Shown piece by piece: positions 44,334 to 54,290 of a DNA stretch of 64,000 nt. Within the stretch, counting starts at the first letter, position 1. The number at the start of each line of letters is the position of its first letter. A program made the translations under genes and the position numbers. The notes below the pieces were generated by a model. It did no database searches, was not told the origin of the DNA, and saw only the letters and a program-made list of their open reading frames with translations. Source of the DNA: Marinomonas sp. IMCC 4694 (GTDB lineage: Bacteria > Pseudomonadota > Gammaproteobacteria > Pseudomonadales > Marinomonadaceae); the NCBI RefSeq assembly GCF_008122525.1, contig NZ_VSRV01000001.1:1550001-1614000 (forward strand). The letters are read 5' to 3'.

Positions 44334-45367
44334 GTCTTGAGTCTATTTTTACTCACTCATGGTATAAAGTAGGAGGGTGGACAAATCTTTTTCGCCCTTT
44401 ACAGCCCTTGATACGAAATGCTGTTCAAAAAAAACGCAGACACTTTTTAACGCATCCTGATAGCGCTTACAAAGCACCGGTTCCTGTTGTGGTGGTGGGC
44501 AATATTACGGTTGGTGGCACAGGTAAATCACCTATGGTAGCGGCTTTGTGTGCGTTGCTGAAAGAGCATGGTTATCGACCTGGCATTGTGTCCCGTGGTC
44601 ACGGTGCTTCTATTTTAGTACCCACACACGTTTATCCAGACAGCTCGCCACGTGAAGTAGGCGATGAACCTGTCATGTTGGCGCGCCTTACGGCGTGCCC
44701 CATGGTGGTGTTCAAAAAAAGGGATGAAGCGGTTAAACAACTATTGGCAACCAGCGATGTAAACATTGTTATCAGCGACGATGGTATGCAGCACTATCGA
44801 CTTAATCGTGATGTTGAAATCGCGATGCTGGATGCAAAGCGGGGCGTTGGCAACGGCCATTTACTGCCAGTTGGCCCCCTACGTGAACCAGTTGAACGAT
44901 TAGAAACTGTGGATTTTGTGGTCAGTATTGGACAGTGTAGGACGGCAGCCCTTGACGCACTACCGCTACCCATTGTGCTCGCTCCTTTACACTCTTCTTC
45001 GCTGATATCCCTGGATGGTCACCGACAACTTGATTTTGATACGGCGTTTGCCAGCGATGTTGCTTGGCATGTTATGGCTGGCATTGGCCACCCTGAGCGC
45101 TTTTTAAATACATTAATCGCGCTGGGTTTAAAAACACAACAGACCAGTAAGCGATGGTTTATTGATCACCATGCTTATATTGCTTCGGATATTCCCGCCG
45201 AAGGTGCGGTGATCATGACCGAAAAAGACGCGGTTAAATGTCAGGCGCTTGGCCTTACAAATCCCAATGTGTGGTACTTGCCAGTATTTTTGGCACTGCC
45301 GGACTCATTCAAACAGGCTTTTATTAAAAAATTAACGCTTATTAATATGGACCATTCCCATGAATAA
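44330..45367 (+). CDS. lpxK: tetraacyldisaccharide 4'-kinase LpxK
   Basis: Phosphorylates the lipid A disaccharide precursor at the 4' position on the inner membrane. 345 residues with a GTG start. Walker A VGNITVGGTGKSPMV, then SRGHGA, VISDDGMQHYRL, GNGHLLPVGPLREP and MTEKDAVKC are family marks. MSABC transporter msbA, often before lpxK, is not present here. It overlaps ycaR by eight bases. Confidence 0.96.
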   Translation: MSLESIFTHSWYKVGGWTNLFRPLQPLIRNAVQKKRRHFLTHPDSAYKAPVPVVVVGNITVGGTGKSPMVAALCALLKEHGYRPGIVSRGHGASILVPTHVYPDSSPREVGDEPVMLARLTACPMVVFKKRDEAVKQLLATSDVNIVISDDGMQHYRLNRDVEIAMLDAKRGVGNGHLLPVGPLREPVERLETVDFVVSIGQCRTAALDALPLPIVLAPLHSSSLISLDGHRQLDFDTAFASDVAWHVMAGIGHPERFLNTLIALGLKTQQTSKRWFIDHHAYIASDIPAEGAVIMTEKDAVKCQALGLTNPNVWYLPVFLALPDSFKQAFIKKLTLINMDHSHE

Positions 45368-45557
45368 AAATTTATTAGACATCCTTGTGTGCCCTGTAAC
45401 CAAAGCGGCGCTCACTCTCAGTAAAGACGGCACAGAGTTGATCAGTAAAATAGGGGGCATGGCGTACCCTGTTCGCGATGGTATTCCAGTATTGTTAGAA
45501 ACGGAAGCTCGAACCTTAACGGCGGATGAACGCTTAGAGTCTGGTTCATCAAAGTGA
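45360..45557 (+). CDS. ycaR: Trm112-like protein YcaR
   Basis: 65-residue UPF0434/Trm112 family protein, MNKNLLDILVCPVTKAALTL with the single CPVT cysteine of the bacterial form and GGMAYPVRDGIPVLLE. In E. coli the gene is between lpxK and kdsB; here murB follows directly. It may act as a small partner protein for methyltransferases, but bacterial function is not established. Confidence 0.92.
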   Translation: MNKNLLDILVCPVTKAALTLSKDGTELISKIGGMAYPVRDGIPVLLETEARTLTADERLESGSSK

Positions 45558-46615
45558 ATGAAAACGCTCTAAACAACAGGCAGCTTGGTATTGAGCAAGA
45601 CGCGTCTCTGCTTGAATTTAATACCCTTCGGTTCGATTATAAGGCTGAGTATTTGGCCGTCGTGTCGTCTTTAGCGCATCTAAAAGCCTTGTTGCAGTGG
45701 GCGAACGACGCTAATCAAACTGTGACCATGATTGGCGGTGGCAGTAATTTATTGATCTGTGCTGACGTGTCCGGATTGGTTATTATTAACCGTTTATCTG
45801 GCATTCAAGTTGATGTGCAAGACGAGGCTAACGTAATGATGACCGTGGCGGCTGGTGAAAACTGGCATCACGTGGTCGAATACGCGGTAAGTCATCATTG
45901 GTACGGCATTGAAAACTTAGCGTTAATTCCGGGCACCATGGGAGCTGCACCCGTGCAAAATATTGGCGCTTATGGCGTCGAAATAAAAGATGTGCTCCGT
46001 CGTGTGCAAGTGATTCATAAACACACGGGAGAGCAATCTTGGATCGATGGGAAAGACTGCGGGTTTGCTTACCGAGACAGTCATTTTAAAGGGAAATGGA
46101 AAGACACCTTATTCATAACGGCCGTCGAATTATCATTAAAAATCAATGCTGAACTTTTACTGAGTTATGGCGGCCTAGTGGCCCCGCTAGATGATCAGTC
46201 CACACTTCTGTCTGTTTTTGAGCGAGTTTGTGAAGTCAGGCGCCAGAAATTACCGGATCCCAGTTTCTTGGCGAATGCGGGCAGTTTTTTTAAAAATCCA
46301 CTTATTAGCAAAGCTCATTCTCAGACATTGAAAGCTCGCTTTCCAGAACTTGTTTCTTTTGCATTGGAGGAAAATGTCAAGCTCGCTGCTGGTTGGTTAA
46401 TTGACCAAGCAGGTTGGAAAGGTAAGCGGCATTTAGGTGTTGGCGTATATGACAAGCAGGCCTTGGTGTTGGTCAATTATTCTGAACACAAGGCTGATGC
46501 GTTGTTGGCACTCGAAGCGTTGATCAAGCAATCAGTGTATGAGCGTTATGGAGTGTTATTGGAGCGTGAACCGGTGCAATTACCTCTATCTTCACACTCG
46601 GAGTCACTGAGTTGA
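45554..46615 (+). CDS. murB: UDP-N-acetylenolpyruvoylglucosamine reductase
   Basis: FAD/NADPH enzyme that makes UDP-MurNAc for peptidoglycan. 353 residues with a GTG start in the ycaR stop (GTGA). FAD-binding IGGGSNLLI, ENLALIPGTMGAAPVQNIGAYG, YRDSHFK, ANAGSFFKNP with the catalytic Ser, and AAGWLIDQAGWKG are visible; this is the long E. coli type I form. In Pseudomonas kdsB and a phosphatase gene precede it, but both are absent. Confidence 0.96.
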   Translation: MNENALNNRQLGIEQDASLLEFNTLRFDYKAEYLAVVSSLAHLKALLQWANDANQTVTMIGGGSNLLICADVSGLVIINRLSGIQVDVQDEANVMMTVAAGENWHHVVEYAVSHHWYGIENLALIPGTMGAAPVQNIGAYGVEIKDVLRRVQVIHKHTGEQSWIDGKDCGFAYRDSHFKGKWKDTLFITAVELSLKINAELLLSYGGLVAPLDDQSTLLSVFERVCEVRRQKLPDPSFLANAGSFFKNPLISKAHSQTLKARFPELVSFALEENVKLAAGWLIDQAGWKGKRHLGVGVYDKQALVLVNYSEHKADALLALEALIKQSVYERYGVLLEREPVQLPLSSHSESLS

Positions 46616-47427
46616 AAGTGGGCATTATTGACTCAGGCGCGGGCGGTCTTACCATACTGAATGCCATTCGCAAGAAAATGCCTTATTTGGATTTGCTGTA
46701 TTTAGCCGACGAGGCGTTTGCACCTTATGGCAATAAAAGTGTGGCGCAACTGCAGGAAAGATTGGTTTCAGTAGGGCGTTTTTTTGAATCGGAGCAAGTA
46801 AGTGCACTGGTGGTGGCTTGTAATACCGCCACTGTTGCAGCCATTGATGCATTACGCGCTTCGACAACATTGCCCATTGTGGGTGTCGAACCAGCCGTTA
46901 AACCGGCTTTTCGACTCAGTAAAAAACGTAAAGTCGCCGTGTTAGCTACGCCAGTAACGGCGAAAAGTACACGTTTGAATCAGCTTATCGAACGCTGGAA
47001 AGAAGACAGCGATGTGGTAATTTTGTCCAGCGACACTTTAGCGTTTGATATCGATTCATGGCCAGAGTCATTAAGCCGCGTTGAACAGTCGATAGACCAA
47101 CTGGCTGACACCATGCTGGCTCAAAATGTGGATACCTTAGTGCTGGCTTGCACTCATTACCCTCTAGTAAAATCACTTTTTGAACAAGCATTAGGGCGTG
47201 ACTGCGATATTATAGAACCCAGTGAAGGGGTTGCCGCGCAACTGACACGACGCTTAACACAAGCCTACCCAATGGAAATGCAAGCCTGGTTAAGTTCGGA
47301 AGCGTTACATTTGAACGAAGGCACGATTGAGGTTTGCAGTTCAAAAGACTTACAAAATATGCCACGACTTAGGGCTTGGATTGAATCTGATAGCGCCATT
47401 ATCGCCCAGCGCTGGGCCGCTATTTAG
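46612..47427 (+). CDS. murI: glutamate racemase
   Basis: Makes D-glutamate for peptidoglycan. 271 residues with a TTG start overlapping the murB stop (TTGA). IIDSGAGGLTIL, YLADEAFAPYG, catalytic Cys in VVACNTATVAA and in LACTHYPLV form the active site. Its fusion to the end of the murB operon groups two peptidoglycan precursor genes. It ends 18 bases before a reverse-strand gene. Confidence 0.95.
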   Translation: MKVGIIDSGAGGLTILNAIRKKMPYLDLLYLADEAFAPYGNKSVAQLQERLVSVGRFFESEQVSALVVACNTATVAAIDALRASTTLPIVGVEPAVKPAFRLSKKRKVAVLATPVTAKSTRLNQLIERWKEDSDVVILSSDTLAFDIDSWPESLSRVEQSIDQLADTMLAQNVDTLVLACTHYPLVKSLFEQALGRDCDIIEPSEGVAAQLTRRLTQAYPMEMQAWLSSEALHLNEGTIEVCSSKDLQNMPRLRAWIESDSAIIAQRWAAI

Positions 47428-47445
47428 GTGTGTTGTCTAAAAACA

Positions 47446-48585
47446 TCAATCTTCTAAAAAAGCCAATATACGATCTTTTTCCCACATAGCATCGTGATAA
47501 CCCAAATTCATCAGCGCCTTACAATACGGTGGTGTAAAAAGAAGGTAGCTTGCAGCCGAACTTATTTTGTCTGACGCTGAGCCGCCCGCCGCTTTTAACA
47601 AGACTCGAACGTTTTTAGGCAAAGTATGAAGATACTGATGCGCTATTGTGTTGAGCTCTTCTGAGGGTGAAATGATCAAGGTTTCCGTCGGTAAATTGTC
47701 ATGATTGGCTTTTTTGTTTTTTGGGAGGTCATGAATAAGTTGATTCATGATTTCCAATTGATGAATATCATCTTCCAAATTATCGATAAAAGCGCTGTTT
47801 AATAATTGCCCCAGTATTTGGGCCATACTTGGTGCCCTTAATGCTGCTCCAGAATCAACGACAGGTAACGCTTTTGGGTGACGGTTGCCACTCACCCCGA
47901 TAATAAATAGCTTGTTCGCGCCCAGTTGTAATGCGGGGTAAATAGCCGATTTTTGCCTAATAGCACCATCCCCGTAGAACTGTTGGTCGATTTTATGGGC
48001 AGGGAAAATGATGGGAATCGCGCTAGAAGCCAATAAATGGTCTACCCCTAACTCAGTCGGCGTGCCTTTTTGTCTGTTACCTTGCCAACCTTGAAGATGG
48101 TGGGCACCTTGGAAAAACGTCGTTGATTCCCCTGTAGCATAACTCATCGCGGTAATGGCCAAAGCCGTGAGTTGCTGTTTTTCAATTGCGTCGTTTATTT
48201 TAGAAAAGTCTAAACGATTTCTGAGCAATGCTTGCAAAGGGGCATTGTCCATCAGTGCTATTGATGTATTTTGGTTATGAAGATGAAACAAGGACATGAT
48301 GGTTTTGGTCACTGAACTTGCCATAGGCCAACGGCCAACAGAATAAATCTGATCTGGTGTTAAGTGACGCCAAACAAACGCCAGCGTCGCAACTGCTTTT
48401 GAAAAATTTCCAGCATAGGAGGCCAGCATGGTGGCGTTTAACGCACCTGCAGACGTACCGCATAAAATAGAAAAAGGAAGGGGTTGGCCTTTTGGAACTA
48501 TTTTCCCGATAGCGGATAAAACACCGACTTGATAAGCGGCGCGAGCCCCACCACCTGAAAGAATCAACGCATTATTATGTCTCAT
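47446..48585 (-). CDS. patatin-like phospholipase family protein
   Basis: 379 residues. LILSGGGARAAYQVGVL oxyanion loop, nucleophile Ser in CGTSAGALNA and the DGA dyad Asp in FYGDGAIRQKSA are intact, so a lipid acyl hydrolase is likely. No signal peptide. A large C-terminal part of about 150 residues is unlike the RssA-type patatin at 19782-20681. GAGG precedes the ATG. Substrate unknown. It converges with murI. Confidence 0.88.
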   Translation of the reverse strand: MRHNNALILSGGGARAAYQVGVLSAIGKIVPKGQPLPFSILCGTSAGALNATMLASYAGNFSKAVATLAFVWRHLTPDQIYSVGRWPMASSVTKTIMSLFHLHNQNTSIALMDNAPLQALLRNRLDFSKINDAIEKQQLTALAITAMSYATGESTTFFQGAHHLQGWQGNRQKGTPTELGVDHLLASSAIPIIFPAHKIDQQFYGDGAIRQKSAIYPALQLGANKLFIIGVSGNRHPKALPVVDSGAALRAPSMAQILGQLLNSAFIDNLEDDIHQLEIMNQLIHDLPKNKKANHDNLPTETLIISPSEELNTIAHQYLHTLPKNVRVLLKAAGGSASDKISSAASYLLFTPPYCKALMNLGYHDAMWEKDRILAFLED

Positions 48586-48833
48586 AAAACCTCGCTCTTT
48601 GGATTACAGAAACAGGTTAAGTAATTCACTTATCTCATAATTACCGTGCCTTGTCATAGGAATTCATGAGTCAGTTGATGAAGTTCAAGGCAAATAGTGT
48701 ATTAGGTGATATATGGATTTTGAATAATACAGAGTTTTCGTTATTACATTTGTAGACTGGAAAACCGATGTGGTTCACAATTCCTTATGATTTAAACAGG
48801 TTTTTACTGAAAATAATAAAAAGGAAGAAGCCA

Positions 48834-49958
48834 ATGAATACGTCTGCCGTGATTAGTGGAGTCGGTTTATGGACTCCAGAACACCGTATTAGCAATGAAG
48901 AGCTGGTTCATAGTTACAACGCTTGGGCTGAAAAATTTAATCATGAAAACAGGGTTGCCATAAAGGGTGGCGAAATAGAAGCGAAGCCACTTTCCAGTGC
49001 GGCATTTATTGAAAAAGCTTCTGGTATTAAAAGCCGCTATATTTATTCGAAAGAAGGGGCATTAGACATTCATCGCATGCGTCCTGTTTTGCCTATTCGT
49101 CATGATGATCAAGTGTCACATCAGGCTGAAATGGCCATTGCCGCGGCTAAAAAAGCCTTACAAGCGGCCAATAAAACCGCTCAAGATATTGATATGGTCA
49201 TTGTGTCATGTGCGTACACTCAGCGTTCTTACCCGGCCATTGCCATTGAAGTTCAAGCGGCATTGGGCATAGAAGGGTTTGGTTTTGATATGCTGGTTGC
49301 CTGTTCAGCAGCGACCTTTGGATTGCAGCGTGCAGTCGATGCCATAAAAGCGGGTAGTGCAAAAGGCGTATTGGTCATCAACCCAGAGCTGACCTCACCG
49401 CAGGTGAATTACATGGACCGCGATTCACATTTTATCTTTGGCGATGTAGCAACCGCTGTGGTAGTTGAAAGCAGTGAGACGTGCCAATCGAAACACGCGT
49501 TTGATGTGTTAAGTACGCAATGTGTCACGGTGTTTTCGAATAACATTCGCTCTAATTTTGGCTACACGACACGCACCACTGATGAAGATCCTTATTCGGC
49601 TGATAAGTTGTTCCATCAAAATGGTCGTAAAGTTTTTAAAGAAGTCTGCCCAATGGCGGCTGAACATATTGAAAACCACTTAGGTCGCGAGGGCATTCAG
49701 GTTAACCAATTAAAACGTTGGTGGCTGCATCAGGCGAACATTAATATGAATGTATTAATCAGTCGGCGTTTGTTAGGCCGCGATGCCACGCTTGATGAAG
49801 CGCCTGTAGTGCTGGACGAATACGCCAATACGGCGTCTGCTGGGTCGATTATTGCGTTTGCCAAGTACCATGAAGATCTGATGACGGGTGATATAGGCGT
49901 GATTTGCTCGTTTGGCGCGGGCTATTCGATTGGTAGCTTAATCGTTCGTAAGCGATAA
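48834..49958 (+). CDS. beta-ketoacyl-ACP synthase III, PA3286-like
   Basis: Thiolase-fold condensing enzyme, 374 residues from ATG 48834 (AAGGAAG upstream); the open frame extends 22 codons further. Catalytic triad: Cys157 in VACSAATFG, His in WWLHQAN, Asn in YANTASAG. The long form, with SSAAFIEKASGIKSRY, resembles Pseudomonas PA3286, which condenses medium-chain acyl-CoA with malonyl-ACP and so shunts beta-oxidation products to synthesis. Because fabH is missing from the fab cluster, this could be important for initiation; that is inference. Confidence 0.85.
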   Translation: MNTSAVISGVGLWTPEHRISNEELVHSYNAWAEKFNHENRVAIKGGEIEAKPLSSAAFIEKASGIKSRYIYSKEGALDIHRMRPVLPIRHDDQVSHQAEMAIAAAKKALQAANKTAQDIDMVIVSCAYTQRSYPAIAIEVQAALGIEGFGFDMLVACSAATFGLQRAVDAIKAGSAKGVLVINPELTSPQVNYMDRDSHFIFGDVATAVVVESSETCQSKHAFDVLSTQCVTVFSNNIRSNFGYTTRTTDEDPYSADKLFHQNGRKVFKEVCPMAAEHIENHLGREGIQVNQLKRWWLHQANINMNVLISRRLLGRDATLDEAPVVLDEYANTASAGSIIAFAKYHEDLMTGDIGVICSFGAGYSIGSLIVRKR

Positions 49959-50085
49959 GCCGACCTGCATTATATTGAAAATGGTTGTGAGTGGCAGATA
50001 AGTCATTAGGTTAAGCCATTGAAACGGATGCTAATTTAAGCGAGACTGGTAGCATCTATTTCAGGGCTTAACAGGAATTAATATT

Positions 50086-51729
50086 ATGGCAATTCACCCT
50101 AAAGCAGGACAGCTTGCGTCTCACGATTTACTGGTTAATCTTCCCGAACTTATGACGGCGTATTATTTAAAAAGGCCGAGAGTGCAAACACACCCCGATG
50201 AGCGCGTCAGTTTTGGCACATCAGGGCACCGTGGGAGCGCCCAGTTAGCCAGCTTTAATGAAAACCACATTCTTGCTATTGCCCAAGCGATTGCAGAATA
50301 TCGTCTTGCTCAGAATATTTCAGGCCCTTTGTATCTAGGTAAAGACACCCATGCGTTGTCTGAGGCCGCATTTCAGACCGCGTTGAGTGTGTTAACCGCC
50401 AATGGCGTGAGGGTACGTACTCAGTTAAACGGAGGGTTTACACCTACTCCAGTTATTTCTCATGCCATATTAACTCACAACCAGAAAAATACCGATTTGA
50501 GCGACGGTATTGTGATCACGCCATCGCATAATCCGCCTGAAGATGGCGGGATTAAATACAATTCTGTAAAAGGTGGCCCAGCGGATAAAGACATTACCGA
50601 TTGGGTGGCCAAGCGAGCAAATACTCTACTTGAAAACCATCTGATCGATGTCAAACAGTGGTCACTTGAGGAAGTCGCCAGCAGTGGATTAGTCGAACCC
50701 TTCGATTACGTGAATCATTATGTCGATGATCTGGAAAATGTCATCGACATGGCAGCGATTAGAGACGCCAAAATCCGTATTGGCGTTGATCCGATGGGAG
50801 GCTCTGGCATTCATTACTGGGAACCTATTGCAAAAAAATATGGCCTAAACATCACGGTAGTGAACAAAGAAGTGGATGCGACTTTCCGATTTGTTCCACG
50901 TGATAAAGATGGTCGGATCAGAATGGACTGTTCATCGCCTTATTCTATGCAAGGCTTGCTTGCGTTGAAAGACGATTTTGATATCGCGGTAGGGAATGAC
51001 CCAGACTATGATCGTCATGGTATTGTGTGTGCGGGTTCGGGCTTAATGAACCCTAATGCTTATTTGGCTGTGGCCATTGAATACTTGGCACAACACCGCC
51101 CCCATTGGCCGCAACATGTGCAATTTGGTAAAACCTTAGTGTCTAGCGGCATGATAGATCGTGTCGTTTACGGCCTTAATCGTACCTTATGTGAAGTGCC
51201 TGTAGGATTCAAATGGTATGTAGAAGGCATGTTTAATGGGACTATGGCCTTTGGAGGGGAAGAAAGCGCCGGGGCATCATTTTTACGCAAAGACGCGAGC
51301 GTTTGGACAACCGACAAAGACGGCTTCATTATGGCACTGTTGGCAGCAGAGATATTGGCGGTAACAGGCAAAGACCCGCAGACATTGTATGATGCTCAAG
51401 TCGCCAAATACGGCAAACCGTTTTACAAGCGCATCGACGTTGCGGCCAACAGTGCGCAAAAAGCGCTTTTGGGCGCGCTTGATACGAAAAATGTCACACA
51501 AACAGAGTTAGCAGGCGAGGCGATTACGTCTGTTTTGACTCATGCGCCTGGTAACAGCGCGGCGATTGGGGGGTTAAAAATATCCACTCAAAATGGTTGG
51601 TTTGCTGCCAGACCTTCTGGCACGGAAAATGTCTACAAGATTTATTTAGAAAGTTTCATTTCCGAAGAGCATCTTGCCAAATTGGAAGTAGAGGCAAAAG
51701 TCTTAGTCGACAGTGTGTTGGCTAATTAA
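50086..51729 (+). CDS. pgm: phosphoglucomutase (alpha-D-glucose-specific)
   Basis: Interconverts glucose-1- and glucose-6-phosphate. 547 residues. SFGTSGHRGSA at the N-terminus, phosphoserine loop in VITPSHNPPEDGGIKYN, metal loop in VGNDPDYDRHGIV, sugar loop FGGEESAGASFL and phosphate-binding ARPSGTENVYKIY. AGGAA precedes the ATG. A strong terminator follows at 51794-51832. Confidence 0.96.
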   Translation: MAIHPKAGQLASHDLLVNLPELMTAYYLKRPRVQTHPDERVSFGTSGHRGSAQLASFNENHILAIAQAIAEYRLAQNISGPLYLGKDTHALSEAAFQTALSVLTANGVRVRTQLNGGFTPTPVISHAILTHNQKNTDLSDGIVITPSHNPPEDGGIKYNSVKGGPADKDITDWVAKRANTLLENHLIDVKQWSLEEVASSGLVEPFDYVNHYVDDLENVIDMAAIRDAKIRIGVDPMGGSGIHYWEPIAKKYGLNITVVNKEVDATFRFVPRDKDGRIRMDCSSPYSMQGLLALKDDFDIAVGNDPDYDRHGIVCAGSGLMNPNAYLAVAIEYLAQHRPHWPQHVQFGKTLVSSGMIDRVVYGLNRTLCEVPVGFKWYVEGMFNGTMAFGGEESAGASFLRKDASVWTTDKDGFIMALLAAEILAVTGKDPQTLYDAQVAKYGKPFYKRIDVAANSAQKALLGALDTKNVTQTELAGEAITSVLTHAPGNSAAIGGLKISTQNGWFAARPSGTENVYKIYLESFISEEHLAKLEVEAKVLVDSVLAN

Positions 51730-51793
51730 CGAGTGAAAAGTCAATCGATAACATGCTAACAGGCGTTATAAACCTATAAACATGGAAAATATC

Positions 51794-51832
51794 AAGCCGC
51801 TTACTGTTTACGTCAGTTAAGCGGTTTTTTTT
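51794..51832 (+). terminator. terminator after pgm
   Basis: AAGCCGCTTACTG (51794-51806) pairs with CAGTTAAGCGGTTT with one bulge, around a short loop, followed by eight T. A classic intrinsic terminator 65 bases after the pgm stop. Confidence 0.88.
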
Positions 51833-51903
51833 GCGCGGCGTTTTCACAAGATTATTTCAAGAAAGTGTAAATGAGGGTTGACTACAATTCTCATATGTTA
51901 ATA

Positions 51904-51922
51904 ATAACCAATATCATTTGCA
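51904..51922 (+). promoter_or_regulatory. possible Fur site before TonB receptor
   Basis: ATAACCAATATCATTTGCA has only a partial match to the 19-base Fur consensus, inside a very AT-rich leader. Expected by function of the downstream gene but weak by sequence. Confidence 0.3.
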
Positions 51923-51958
51923 TCTAGATTATTAATTATATATGAGAGGGTCAATAAC

Positions 51959-54187
51959 GTGAAATTATATACTTCTACCCAATTGGAAGTGCGCCCCATG
52001 CGCCATCATCCCATGATGCTAACAGCGATTGCTATTGCTGTTTCGACGTCCTTGTCGAGCCAGGTTTTGGCGGAAACGGTTGGCTTAAGTACGTTAGTCA
52101 TCGAGGAAACGCAGTTAGCGAGTGATGCAAACCCTTACAGCGAACAGGGAGCCCCTTATAAAGCGAAAAAAATGTCCGATTCTAAATACACTCGCGATAT
52201 TGCAGAAACCCCTAAAACCATCACTGTGCTGACGAAAGAGACCCTTGAAGAATCGGGTAAAACTGACTTGGAAAGTATTCTAAGTGCTCAACCTGGTATC
52301 ACCTTGGGAACCGGCGAAGGCGGTAACTCATTTGGTGATCGTTATATTATTCGTGGCTATGAGGCTCGTAGTGATGTTTACACCGATGGTTTGCGCGAAC
52401 CGGGCTTGATTTCCCGTGAAACCTTTGCTCTTGAGCAAGTGGAAATTTCAAAAGGCCCAAGTTCAACGTTTGGCGGTCGTGGCACAACTGGGGGAGCGGT
52501 AAACTCGGTGACGAAAAAAGCGTCCTACAACGATGATTTCACCACGCTTGGTGGTACAGTGGGTACGGACAATAAGCAACGTATTACGGTAGATACGAAC
52601 AAAGTGATCAACGATAGCTTGGCGTTCCGTCTGAATGCCTTGAGCTCCACCTCGGACACAGATAGGGTGAATAACGCCCTCGATCAAGAAGGTTTTTTGA
52701 TTTCTGGTGTGTATGAGCCCAATGCCGATATCACCTTCAGCGCCGATTATTATTACTTTAGAGCCAGCGATAAAGAAGATGTTGGTCATGTGTTAGACCG
52801 AACTACGCAAGCGTTCAAAGCATACGAGTATGTTGGTCAAGAGGGTCTTGATTTTAAAAACAGTGAAGCGGATATTGCGACGATCAAGGTGGATGCGTAT
52901 TTAAGTGAAGATCTGCGCATCGAAAATAAAACACGTTTTGGTGACGTTGTGAATGAATACATAGTGTCAGCCTATGATTCACGCTTTACAAATGGGTTGA
53001 GAAGTTTCACTGGGTGGCAAGAGAGCCGTTATGTTGGAAACCAAACCAATGTTATTTTCGATACGCAGCTTTTTGGAAAGTCGCATTCTATCGTGTCAGG
53101 GGTTGAATACGCCAATGAGGAGACCCGTCTTGGAAGCTACACGGTAGCATCAACCAACACGTTCACACTAGACCCCTATCATGCAGAGAACAATTTGTGG
53201 GAAGGGACGATTGATCGGAAAAGTACCAGTGGTGCGACAGTTAAAACCCTGTCTTTGTATTTGATGGACACCGTGACGGTATCAGACAGCCTAGAATTGC
53301 ATGGCGGTATTCGTTATGACCATTTTGATTATGAAGCCTCCATAGCGCCTACAACAAGCCGGCGCGAGCCCGTTGCGGCCAAGCAATACGATTTTTCGGA
53401 TGGCTTTTTCAATGGGCATTTCGGGGCCGTCTTTTCACCGTGGGAACACGGTAACCTCTACGCGACATGGTCAACATCATCTAATATTAATGGCGGTGAA
53501 GTCGATTCGTTATCCAATTGTGGCTATGGTGGTGTTTGTGTTGACTCAAATGGGAACTACACCAACGCAGAACCGGAACAGTCGACTAATTTAGAATTAG
53601 GGACAAAATGGAACCTTTTGAATCACAAATTATTGCTCACCGCTGCGCTCTTCCAAGTCACAAAAGATAAAGTAATTGAAGGTGGAAATGACTCCTACAC
53701 ATCCGGTGGTTCTTTGAATACGGGTAAAAACCGCGTGGAAGGTGTGGAGTTTGGATTATCTGGTAACCTGACCGATAAACTAAGCGCTCAAGCGGGCCTA
53801 GCGTTGATGAAGTCCAACACTCTTGCGTCTTATGACCAAGACAACGTGGGTCAGCCTAAGGCTAACTTCGCCGATCAAAGTGTCAATGTTCAAGTCAAAT
53901 ATCAGTTAACACCTCGATTTGCTATGGGGGCAATCGCCACGTACTCTGGTGAGATGTTAGGAGGCCAACCTGATGAAGCGGCTGATTCAGATACGAAGAT
54001 AAGAACACCTTCTTATTCTGTCTACGATGTGTTTGCAACCTATCAAGTGAGCGATCACTTTGATTTGCAGGCTAATGTTCAAAATATTGCCGACAAAGAC
54101 TATTACACCGCCATATACCGAGGTGGCAGTATTGCTTACTTAGGGGCGGGTCGCTCTGCCAGTGTGACGGCGAAATATAAGTTCTAA
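51959..54187 (+). CDS. TonB-dependent siderophore receptor
   Basis: 742-residue outer-membrane receptor, probably for a catechol-type ferric siderophore (Fiu/PiuA-like). GTG 51959 has GAGAGGG upstream; ATG 51998 with GGAAG is an alternative and puts the signal peptide (MMLTAIAIAVSTSLSSQVLA) at the N-terminus. Plug domain: IAETPKTITVLTKETLEES, RYIIRGYEARSDVYTDGLRE, VEISKGPSSTFGGRGTTGG. The 22-strand barrel ends with Phe (SVTAKYKF). A terminator separates it from piuC. Confidence 0.93.
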   Translation: MKLYTSTQLEVRPMRHHPMMLTAIAIAVSTSLSSQVLAETVGLSTLVIEETQLASDANPYSEQGAPYKAKKMSDSKYTRDIAETPKTITVLTKETLEESGKTDLESILSAQPGITLGTGEGGNSFGDRYIIRGYEARSDVYTDGLREPGLISRETFALEQVEISKGPSSTFGGRGTTGGAVNSVTKKASYNDDFTTLGGTVGTDNKQRITVDTNKVINDSLAFRLNALSSTSDTDRVNNALDQEGFLISGVYEPNADITFSADYYYFRASDKEDVGHVLDRTTQAFKAYEYVGQEGLDFKNSEADIATIKVDAYLSEDLRIENKTRFGDVVNEYIVSAYDSRFTNGLRSFTGWQESRYVGNQTNVIFDTQLFGKSHSIVSGVEYANEETRLGSYTVASTNTFTLDPYHAENNLWEGTIDRKSTSGATVKTLSLYLMDTVTVSDSLELHGGIRYDHFDYEASIAPTTSRREPVAAKQYDFSDGFFNGHFGAVFSPWEHGNLYATWSTSSNINGGEVDSLSNCGYGGVCVDSNGNYTNAEPEQSTNLELGTKWNLLNHKLLLTAALFQVTKDKVIEGGNDSYTSGGSLNTGKNRVEGVEFGLSGNLTDKLSAQAGLALMKSNTLASYDQDNVGQPKANFADQSVNVQVKYQLTPRFAMGAIATYSGEMLGGQPDEAADSDTKIRTPSYSVYDVFATYQVSDHFDLQANVQNIADKDYYTAIYRGGSIAYLGAGRSASVTAKYKF

Positions 54188-54214
54188 TAGCGTTAAATCA
54201 ATTAGTACTTGTAT

Positions 54215-54253
54215 CAAACGCAATCAGATCCCCTTCTGGTTGCGTTTGTTTTT
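54215..54253 (+). terminator. terminator after TonB receptor
   Basis: CAAACGCAA (54215-54223) pairs with TTGCGTTTG (54240-54248) and is followed by five T. It lies 27 bases after the receptor stop. Confidence 0.85.
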
Positions 54254-54290
54254 GTTGGTTAAAGAATGAATTAAAGAATTAAGGAACGTC

